Positions 42,093-50,700 of a DNA stretch of 64,000 bases are shown in pieces (position 1 is the stretch's first letter; every line of letters starts with the position of its first letter). The notes beneath the pieces are model-generated. The model was not told where the DNA came from. It saw only the letters and a list, made by a program, of their open reading frames with translations, and searched no databases. This DNA comes from Verrucomicrobiota bacterium (lineage in GTDB: Bacteria > Verrucomicrobiota > Verrucomicrobiia > Limisphaerales > Pedosphaeraceae): the NCBI GenBank assembly GCA_021325145.1, contig JAJPHR010000110.1:145117-209116 (forward strand). Reading direction: 5' to 3'. A program made the translations under genes and the position numbers.

Positions 42093-45000
42093 ATGACCAC
42101 CGCTTCCGGCTTGGATGAACAACTGCCCCCGACAACAACGCAAACGACCACACCGGCGCTCTCGCCCGCTCAGGAGCGCCTCTGGTTCCTGGAGCAATTG
42201 CATCCCGGACAACTGACCAGCAACGTGGCCATTGCACTCCGGCTTCGCGGACTCCTTGTCCCGAAGGCTTTGTCTCAGAGTTTGACCGAAATCGTCCGCC
42301 GGCACGAAGCGTTGAGGACAAACATCCACAACAGGCTGGGCAGACCTGTTTCCGTCATCGTTCCGGTCCAGCCTTTGCCTGTCACGACCGAGCACCTTGG
42401 CCACCTGCCCGCCGATCAATGCCAGGTCCAGGCGCGTCAAATCATGGAAGCCGAGGTGCGACACCCATTCACTCTGGACCAGGGACCCCTTTTGCGGGCC
42501 AAGCTTTTGAAGTTCGCCCCGGATGATCACTTGCTGATTCTTGTCGCCCATCGGCTCGCCGCCGACCCGGTGTCGCTTGGCCTCCTTTACCGCGAATTCA
42601 TTAATTTGTATCGAGCTTGCATTGAGGGGCAGCTTGATTCTCCGCCTGATTTGCCGGTGAGCTATCCTGAATTTGCGTTTTGGCAGCGTGGGGCTTTGGA
42701 GAATGGCGCGTTTGAGGACCAGCTCACTTACTGGAGGCAAAAGCTCCAGGGCAAGCTTCCGGGCCTCGACTTGCCAACGGACCATGCGCGTCCCTCCATC
42801 CAAACGTACCATCAAGCCTCTGAGCATTTTGTCCTCCGCCCGGATATTTATCCTGCCTTGCAAGCGCTGGCCCAATGCCAGGGCACCCCTCTGTCCACCG
42901 TTCTGCTGACCGCGTTGCAGGCTTTGCTGCACCGCACCACCAACCAGGAAGACATCCTGCTTGGTCTGCTGGTCCCGGGTCGCACCCGCCCGGAAACGGA
43001 AAGTATGATTGGCCCCTTGATGAACTCTCTTCCACTCCGCACCAGCATCACCGGAGAAACCACCTTCCAGGCTCTGTTGGCAGAGGTGCATCGAACCGAA
43101 ACCGAAGCGCGGGACAACCAGGAACTTCCCTTTGAAAGCCTGCTCCAATTGATGCCGCTGGAACGAGACCTTGGCCGCTCTCCACTTTTCCAGGCGGCCT
43201 GTTACTTCGATGACCATCCGGTGTCGCCGGCGAATCTGCCCGGCCTCAGCATACGTCCCGTAAGGTTGCGCGCCGCTGCCGCGTTATGCGATTTGATTTT
43301 CACCTTCAGCAAGCAGTTGCACGGAGTTGCCGGCGTGGTGGATTTTAATCCCGACCTGTTCGAACCGGCGACCATTCTTAGGCTGATCGGCAACTTTCAA
43401 ACTTTGCTGGCTGGCGTTATTGCGAACCCTGAAAGGCCCATCGGTCAACTGCCGTTGCTGACCAAAGCCGAGCGGCATCAAATCCTGGTGGACTGGAACC
43501 GGACGTCGGTTGAATATCCCCAATCAGCGTGCATCCATCAACTTTTTGAACAACAAGCCGGTCGCACACCCGAGGCTGTCGCCTTGGTGTATGAAGACCG
43601 CCAGTTGACCTATCGGCAGTTGAATGAACAGGCCGATCAGCTTGCGGGCGAGTTGCGCCGGTCGGGAGTCGGCCCCGATGTGCGGGTGGGAATCTGCCTG
43701 AACCGCTGCCTCGAAATGGTGGTGGGGCTTTATGCCGTTCACAAGGCCGGCGGCGCTTATGTGCCTTTGGATCCGAGTTATCCAGCCGAACGCCTGGCGT
43801 TCATGCTCGAAGATGCACAGGTTCCGGTCTTGCTCACGCAATCCAGGTTGCGCGAAACCCTGCCTTCAACCGCGGCAAAAATCATTTGCATCGATGCGCT
43901 TTCCGCCAATCCCGCCCCAAACGGCAACGACGGGCATGTCACTCACCACGACCGGGCCGGGAATAAAGTTTCAACAGCTTCCGTGGGTCCGGACAATCTG
44001 GCGTATGTCATTTACACGTCTGGCTCAACTGGCAAGCCCAAAGGAGTCATGGTGCGTCACCGCAACGTTGTTAATTTTTTCACCGGCATGGACCGGGCCA
44101 TTGGCAGCGAGCCCGGGGTCTGGCTTGCGCTCACCAGCATTTGCTTTGATATTTCGGTGCTCGAACTTTTTTGGACACTCACTCGCGGGTTCAAGGTGAT
44201 TCTTCACGCGGATGAAGCCGGCGCGGGTCGCAGCCAGGCGGCGCAAAAGCTAAGGCCACCGCCAACCAGCCAGAGTCACAGCATCTCCGACCAGATTTCC
44301 CGGCACGCGGTGACGCATATTCAATGCACACCCTCGCTCGCGTCCATGATGGTTCAAGACCCCAGGACCAAACAGGCCCTCCGCCATATACGAAAATTCT
44401 TTGTGGGCGGCGAACCTCTGCCTCCCGCGCTGGTGAAGCAATTGGAGGGCAGCGGGGAACTGTTCAACATGTATGGTCCCACTGAAACCACCATCTGGTC
44501 CACCGTCCATCCTGTAACTCGTAATTCCGGCTCCATCCTGATCGGCCGCCCTATTGCCAATACACGCATTTATATCCTGGATCGTCATCTTCAACCGGTG
44601 TCCGTCGGGGTTCCCGGTGAACTGGTCATCGGTGGCGACGGTGTTGTGCGCGGTTATCTGAACCGCCCGGAACTTACCGCCGAACGGTTCGTTCCGGATC
44701 ATTTCAGCCACGGGCCAGAGGCGCGCCTCTATCGCACCGGCGACCTGGCGCGCTACAAACCGGATGGAACCATTCAATTCCTTGGACGATTGGATCACCA
44801 GGTCAAATTGCGCGGCTTCCGCATTGAGTTGGGAGAGATTGCCGCCGCGCTGTGCCGGCATGCGGACGTAAAGGAAAGCACCGTCTCGGTGTGGGAAGCC
44901 GGTCCCGACGACAAACGCCTCGTCGGTTACCTCGTGCCCAAACCAGGCGCGCAGCCTCAACCGCAGGAATTGCGCCGCTTTCTAAAAAACAAGCTGCCCG

Positions 45001-45482
45001 ATTACATGGTGCCTTCCATTTTCATGAGCTTGGAATCCCTGCCGCTCACACTTAACGGCAAGATAAACTCGAAAGCGCTGCCTGTGCCTCAAGCCGCAGG
45101 TTCCACGCCTGGGCCCGTTCACCAGCCAATCCAATCGGCTCCGGAACAGGCGATGGCCGACGTGTGGGAAGATCTGCTCTATGTCGAGCAAATCGGGCTG
45201 GAAGACAATTTCTTTGATCTTGGCGGTGATTCCCATCTTGCTGCCGAGGCCCACGCCCGCATTTGCGAGCGCCTTGGCATTCACTTTCCACTGCTGCGAT
45301 TCTTCGAGTTTCCGACTCTCGGCGCTTTGGCAAAACATTTGCGGGAAGAACATCCCGCTCGCTTCCTGCCCCGGAAAACGCGGCTGCGCGCTGAACGCCA
45401 GCGGCACGCATTGGCCATGGAAAAAAAGAATGAGGAAAGCGGCCCAGTATCACGTTATGGCCCAGTCTGCTCAATCTGTTGA
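42093..45482 (+). CDS. NRPS module C(degenerate)-A-PCP, predicted glycine-activating
   Basis: A 1129-residue module. The condensation domain (about 15-450) has HRLAADP in place of HHxxxDG: the second His is Arg (residue 154) and the Gly is Pro, so canonical condensation is doubtful. The A domain (about 490-1010) is intact, with VIYTSGSTGKPKGVMVRH near 640, FDISVLELFW near 685 and YGPTETTIW. A hand-aligned code of D-I-L-Q-F-G-M-I-W-K resembles glycine codes (DILQLGLIWK). The PCP Ser is residue 1047 in FFDLGGDSHLAAEAH. The ATG at 42093 has AAGG seven bases upstream. Its 3' end overlaps the FkbH gene by about 50 bases. Confidence 0.9.
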   Translation: MTTASGLDEQLPPTTTQTTTPALSPAQERLWFLEQLHPGQLTSNVAIALRLRGLLVPKALSQSLTEIVRRHEALRTNIHNRLGRPVSVIVPVQPLPVTTEHLGHLPADQCQVQARQIMEAEVRHPFTLDQGPLLRAKLLKFAPDDHLLILVAHRLAADPVSLGLLYREFINLYRACIEGQLDSPPDLPVSYPEFAFWQRGALENGAFEDQLTYWRQKLQGKLPGLDLPTDHARPSIQTYHQASEHFVLRPDIYPALQALAQCQGTPLSTVLLTALQALLHRTTNQEDILLGLLVPGRTRPETESMIGPLMNSLPLRTSITGETTFQALLAEVHRTETEARDNQELPFESLLQLMPLERDLGRSPLFQAACYFDDHPVSPANLPGLSIRPVRLRAAAALCDLIFTFSKQLHGVAGVVDFNPDLFEPATILRLIGNFQTLLAGVIANPERPIGQLPLLTKAERHQILVDWNRTSVEYPQSACIHQLFEQQAGRTPEAVALVYEDRQLTYRQLNEQADQLAGELRRSGVGPDVRVGICLNRCLEMVVGLYAVHKAGGAYVPLDPSYPAERLAFMLEDAQVPVLLTQSRLRETLPSTAAKIICIDALSANPAPNGNDGHVTHHDRAGNKVSTASVGPDNLAYVIYTSGSTGKPKGVMVRHRNVVNFFTGMDRAIGSEPGVWLALTSICFDISVLELFWTLTRGFKVILHADEAGAGRSQAAQKLRPPPTSQSHSISDQISRHAVTHIQCTPSLASMMVQDPRTKQALRHIRKFFVGGEPLPPALVKQLEGSGELFNMYGPTETTIWSTVHPVTRNSGSILIGRPIANTRIYILDRHLQPVSVGVPGELVIGGDGVVRGYLNRPELTAERFVPDHFSHGPEARLYRTGDLARYKPDGTIQFLGRLDHQVKLRGFRIELGEIAAALCRHADVKESTVSVWEAGPDDKRLVGYLVPKPGAQPQPQELRRFLKNKLPDYMVPSIFMSLESLPLTLNGKINSKALPVPQAAGSTPGPVHQPIQSAPEQAMADVWEDLLYVEQIGLEDNFFDLGGDSHLAAEAHARICERLGIHFPLLRFFEFPTLGALAKHLREEHPARFLPRKTRLRAERQRHALAMEKKNEESGPVSRYGPVCSIC

Positions 45483-47595
45483 GGAACCGCGCCCGAATTT
45501 CAGCCCGGGAGTGCCGTCGCCGGAGTTCCAGGCTGCGGCCACGCCGACCCTGGCCTTGGCTGCCACCTTTACGGCGGAGCCCGTCGAAGAAACGCTTCAG
45601 TTTTGGATGCAGGAATTGGCAACGCCTTGGAGTGTCCGTTTTGCTCCTTACAACCAGGCCTTTCAAGAGCTACTGGATCCATCGAGTCTGCTTTCAACCA
45701 ACACCCACGGACTCAATGTGGTCCTGTTACGTTTCGAAGATCTCGTGCCGTCAGCCAATCGCAATACGGCTCCATCCGGAGCGATTCTCCAGCGAAACGC
45801 GCGCGATTTGCTGACCGCGCTAAAGTCTGCAACCAGGCACGGCACTGTTCCCTGGCTGGTTTGCATTTGTCCGCCTTCAAAAGCGGCGCTGGCCGATCTG
45901 CCTTTGGCGGAGTTGCTAAAGCGACTGGAAGACCTCTGGAATGTCAAACTGTCCAACCCGGACAGTTCCATCCAACTTACGCTTCCCCAAGACTTGTTCA
46001 ATCTTTACCCGGCTATCGATTATGATGATCCGCAGGCCAACCAACTTGGCCACGTTCCCTATACGCCCGTCTTCTACGCAGCTCTGGGAACTCTCATCGC
46101 ACGAAAATTTTACGCCCTTGAGCAGCCGGCAAAAAAAGTCGTTGCCCTGGATTGCGACCAGACCTTATGGGACGGCATTTGCGGGGAAGATGGCCCGGCT
46201 GGAATCCGATTTGATGCGCCCCGGCTCGCTTTGCAAGACTTCATGCGCCACCAGTACGACGCGGGAACCCTCCTTTGCCTTTGCAGCAAAAACCATGATG
46301 CCGATGTGGCCGAAGTCTTTCGTTGCCGGACGGAAATGCGGCTCCAGCCCGGACATTTCGCCGGCACACGTCTCAACTGGCAGCCCAAATCCGAGAATCT
46401 TCGCGCGCTTGCCGGGGAACTGAACCTTGGGCTCGACAGCTTCATCCTCGTGGACGACAACCCGCTGGAATGCGCGGAAGTCGAGGCAAATTGCCCGGAG
46501 GTGCTGGCCATTCCCTTGCCGGGCGATCCGGCGGAGTGGACGCAATTTCTACAACACATCTGGGCCTTTGATCGTTGGAAGGCAACCCGGGAAGATCATC
46601 GGCGCAACGCCATGTATCACGAGAACCGGCAGCGTGAACAATTCCGCGCCGCTGCCCCAAGCCTGGCGGAATTTCTCGCGGGCCTGGATCTCCAGGTTCA
46701 CATTGGCCCCGTCAGAACCGAACAACTGGCGCGGGTTTCCCAGTTGACCCAACGAACCAACCAGTTTAATTGCGCCCCCAAACATTATTCGGAAACTGAG
46801 ATCGCGGAACTTGCCCGCCAGAAAAAGTGCCACATTCTTGGGGCGACCATCAGCGACCGGTTTGGAGATTACGGCCTGACCGGCGTCATGATTTTTAACT
46901 CCATTAACGGCCTCCTCGCCGTGGACATCTTTTTATTAAGTTGCCGCGCTTTGGGCAAGGGAGTGGAGCATCGTATGCTGGCTCATCTGGGTCAGATTGC
47001 CCGGCAGCTTGGGGCGCGCGCAGTCGAAATTCCATTTCATCCCACGCCCAGGAACCAGCCGGCGTGGAATTTTCTAAACAGCATTGGAGCCGCCTTCCGG
47101 CAGGACAGGAACGGCGCCTCTGCCTTTCAGTTCCCGGTGGAAGTTGCCGCCAGCATCAGCTTCGACCCGTCGAATGCCGTCATGCCGGAGCCGGTCAGCC
47201 CGACAAATAAGTTGCCGCCTCCCGAGCCATTGGAGCGTGGACGCGAATCGGCCGCTTCCGGGAATGCGCGTTACGTCTGGATAGCCCGGAACGCGCGCGA
47301 CCCGGAGCAGATTCTGAAACTGGTCGAAGCACGAAGGGCCGCACAAAGCACCCCGGCTGCCGCGGCATACACGCCACCTGAAACCGAACGGCAACGGCAG
47401 CTCTGCGAATTATGGCGGCAGGTGCTCCAGATCGATCGCGTGGGAATCAGGGATAATTTTTTTGAACTGGGAGGCACTTCGCAACTGGTGGTGAGGATGC
47501 TTGCAAAGTGGGAAAGGCAGTCCGGCAGGAGGCTGTCAGTGGCGACCCTGTTCAAAGCACCAACCATTGAACAATTGGCTGAGTTGCCGGAATAG
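45430..47595 (+). CDS. FkbH-like HAD glyceryl transferase fused to a carrier protein
   Basis: A 721-residue protein. The FkbH-type HAD domain has the nucleophile Asp in VVALDCDQTLWDGICGEDG near residue 241, LLCLCSKNHDADV, and FILVDDNPLECAEVEANCP. A GNAT-like acyl-handling domain follows (LTQRTNQFNCAPKHYSE, ISDRFGDYGLTGVMIF). A carrier domain ends the protein with Ser684 in FFELGGTSQLVVRM. FkbH-type enzymes move a glyceryl unit from 1,3-bisphosphoglycerate onto an ACP, and here the acceptor is probably the fused carrier. FkbG/I/K-type genes for methoxymalonyl synthesis are absent, so the unit may stay glyceryl. ATG 45430 is used; ATG 45457 is also possible. Confidence 0.85.
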   Translation: MRKAAQYHVMAQSAQSVEEPRPNFSPGVPSPEFQAAATPTLALAATFTAEPVEETLQFWMQELATPWSVRFAPYNQAFQELLDPSSLLSTNTHGLNVVLLRFEDLVPSANRNTAPSGAILQRNARDLLTALKSATRHGTVPWLVCICPPSKAALADLPLAELLKRLEDLWNVKLSNPDSSIQLTLPQDLFNLYPAIDYDDPQANQLGHVPYTPVFYAALGTLIARKFYALEQPAKKVVALDCDQTLWDGICGEDGPAGIRFDAPRLALQDFMRHQYDAGTLLCLCSKNHDADVAEVFRCRTEMRLQPGHFAGTRLNWQPKSENLRALAGELNLGLDSFILVDDNPLECAEVEANCPEVLAIPLPGDPAEWTQFLQHIWAFDRWKATREDHRRNAMYHENRQREQFRAAAPSLAEFLAGLDLQVHIGPVRTEQLARVSQLTQRTNQFNCAPKHYSETEIAELARQKKCHILGATISDRFGDYGLTGVMIFNSINGLLAVDIFLLSCRALGKGVEHRMLAHLGQIARQLGARAVEIPFHPTPRNQPAWNFLNSIGAAFRQDRNGASAFQFPVEVAASISFDPSNAVMPEPVSPTNKLPPPEPLERGRESAASGNARYVWIARNARDPEQILKLVEARRAAQSTPAAAAYTPPETERQRQLCELWRQVLQIDRVGIRDNFFELGGTSQLVVRMLAKWERQSGRRLSVATLFKAPTIEQLAELPE

Positions 47596-47633
47596 GGTCT
47601 TTTGACGCGTTGAATGGGGGCGCGGCGGTGGAA

Positions 47634-47652
47634 AGAGGAGGTTTCCTCCTCT
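47634..47652 (+). promoter_or_regulatory. Hairpin between FkbH-PCP and KS-AT genes
   Basis: AGAGGAGG (47634-47641) pairs perfectly with CCTCCTCT (47645-47652) around a TTT loop. The stem includes Shine-Dalgarno-like and anti-Shine-Dalgarno-like strings. There is no T-run after it, so a simple terminator is unlikely; it could cause attenuation or protect the message. Confidence 0.4.
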
Positions 47653-47729
47653 CCTGCGTCAGAAAGTCGGAAGGCTAGCATAAAACAAGGTGGGTTCAAT
47701 CTTGAGGGTGTTTCATCCATTGCAAGGTG

Positions 47730-50700
47730 ATGCCACCGACAAGGACAAACGATTCGGTTATGAATAACTCAGAGCGATCAATCGAGGGCGTCGCCGTCGT
47801 TGGAGTGGCAGGGCAGTTTCCTTTCAGGAACAACGACCCGCTCGGGGACCACTTCGGCGCGGGCGTCATGCCTGAGGGTGCGCCAATAGGCTCGCCGCAC
47901 CATGATTTTTTTCTGGAATGCGCCCGGCAAGTTTTGGAGGAGGCTGGACACGTTGGAGAACGCGAAGAGGAATTAGCAGGAGTATTCACGGCCGCCGCGT
48001 TTGCAGGCGAATCGTTCCGGACCGCGAGCGGCACGGACAGCCTGTCCTTGCTGGTTTCCTCGAAACTTAACCTGCGCGGCCCGAGCCTGGGCATCCAATC
48101 CGGCGCGGCATCGCTCGCCGCCGCCATCGTGGCCTGCCAGCATTTGCTTGCTTACCAATGCGACCTCGCCCTCACCGGCGGTATTTCTTTCTCCTCACGA
48201 AACGAGACGGCCATTGAGAGTGCGGGGGTCCTGGCGTTAAAACGACTGGCAGACGCCATTGCGGACCGCGACCAAATTTACGCGGTAATCAAAGGGTTCG
48301 CAATCAACCACGATGGCGCCCTGGATACGAACGAGGCGGGGCACGACAAAAATTGTGAGGCGGAGTGCATCGCCCTTGCCGAGGCCTTGGCCGGGATCAG
48401 CCCTGAATCGCCCTTTTTCGAGCAGGCGGACGGTGGCGGCATCGAGAACCTGATCGCCGGTGCACTCACCCTGCACCGCAAGCAACATCGGGGAGAGCCC
48501 GATCAATTCGCAGGCCGGCAACCGTCGAGGGTGAAAATTGGCTCATTCGGGGCCGGAGGCACGAATGCCTGTTTGATATTGGAGGAGGCCACAGGGTTGC
48601 CTCCGTCCAGTCCATCGCGCCCGGTCCAATTGCTTTTGCTTTCTGCCCAAAATGAAACCGCCTTGGAAAATGCGACTGCTGACCTGGCCGCGCACCTTGC
48701 CCAACATCCAGAAGAATCTCCGGGCGACGTCGCTTATACGCTCCAAACGCGTCGCCAGGCGTTTGCTTGCCGCCGCACCCTCATCTGCCGCAATCATCGT
48801 GAAGCGCTGGAAGCTCTGCATACTTTGACTCCTGACCGGGTTGCCAGCCGCAGGCTTCCTGAAGCAGCTCCGTCCCTGATTTTCGCGTTTCCAAGTCAGC
48901 CGGGCTTGCGTTCTCATGCCGGACGCGAACTTTATGAACAGGAGCCGGCCTTCCGGGAGCAGGTTGATCTTTGTGCTGGACTGCTCCAACCATCGCTCAA
49001 AGTTGATTTGCGCGCGGTCCTTTGCTCATCCGAGGCGCCTCCTTCGCGCGACCTCGTGCAACCGGCGCTCTTCGTGCTTGAATACGCCCTTGCGAAATTG
49101 TGGATGAGTTGGGGAATCAAGCCCGAGGCTATGATCGGCCATGGCCCCGGTGAATATGTGGCCGCCTGCCTCGCTGGCGTGATCTCGGTAAAGGACGCTC
49201 TCCACTTGATGGTTTGCCGGGGAAGCCTTTGCGACCAGCCGCCTTTCAGAAGTCTCTTGCTCGCGCAGCTTGCCGAAGCCGAAGCAAAAATGCTCCTCGA
49301 CGGAAATATCGCACTGGCATCGGTGGATTCACCCCATCTTTGCACCTTGTCGGGTCCGGCTGACTGCCTTCATCAACTCGAGAACCGGCTGTCGGAAAAA
49401 GGAGTCGCCGGCTGGATGCTCGACGGTTGCGCCGCGATGCATTCAGCGCCCGATGAATCGAGCGCAAAGCCATTCCTGGACCTTGTACAAAAGCTCAAAC
49501 TACGCGCGCCGCGAATTCCATACATCTCAAGCCTGACGGGTGACTGGATCACTCCCCAGCAGGCAACCGATCCGAAGTATTGGCACGATCAGCTTGGCCG
49601 CCCGGTTCTGTTCTCCACAGGTCTCCAAACGCTGCTCCGGAAACCAGGGAGAATTTTTCTTGAGATAGGATTCAGTCAAACATTGAGCGCCCTATTGGAA
49701 CAGCAACCGTTGTCCAACCGCAACCTGCTGGCTTTGCCGTTCAGGGATGAACTGACAATCCAGCCCACTGACTCCGCTGCGCTGCTGCATACACTCGGCC
49801 AGCTCTGGACGATGGGCGTATCGGTTGATTGGAACGGGTTCTACGCCCACGAACAACGCCGGAGTGTCCGGCTGCCGGCTCGTTCGCTTCAATCGGCAGT
49901 TGCCGGCGACGGGATCGTTCAAAGTTCGATGGGGGTTTCTCCAAACACAAGCTCCAGCAATGGCGAACGGAAGCAGACAGCAACTCCGTACATACGGGAT
50001 CAATCTCAGGAACCGCCACAGAATGGAGTTGTGTCCGAATTCCGCGAATCACTTGATGCGAAACCGGAGCCCACCAGAAACGGAGCCGCGCATCCTGCGC
50101 CGCGGATATCGTTCGACGCGGGCAAAACGAACTCGTCAGAGTTCGAACCAGCGGATTCAGTTCGCGTGAGCGCCTCCGATGTGGTGAGCATCAACATGCC
50201 GGACGTCGCTGCTTCCAGTGAAATCATCAAGTCCCTGCCACTGACAGAAGCCCAGCGTGAAATCTGGTATGCCGTTCAAATGGCTGACGCCTTGTCCTGC
50301 AGCTTCAACCAGTCTGACACGATGCATCTCCGAGGACCGCTCGACCTGCCGCGGTTGACGCGGACACTCCGCTGGCTGGTTGACCGGCACGAAGCGCTGC
50401 GAACAACGTTTTCGTCTGAAAGCGAGATCCAGCATATTCACGCCACCTTGCCGATAGAGGTGCCCAATATCGACCTGTCCCAGCTTCCGGTTTCGTACCG
50501 GAAGGAGCAGCTTGACGCCGAGCTTGCAGAGATGGTGAAAGAGCCTTTTAACCTGGTTCAAGGCCCCTTGTTCCGTCTGCGCCTGGTGCGACTGGGGCCG
50601 GAAGAGCACGTCCTGATTTTGACACTGCACCATCTGATTTGTGATGGCGGCTCATTTGGCGTGCTGCTCCATGAGTTGGGGGAAGGCTATTCCGCCGACG

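Noticed and set aside
48093..48101. Reading the KS as a KSQ-type decarboxylating domain because of IQS
   Set aside because: In KSQ the Gln replaces the active Cys. Here the Gln aligns three residues earlier, with the Asp of VDTAC. The Cys position is Ala, so this is a loss of function and not a KSQ.
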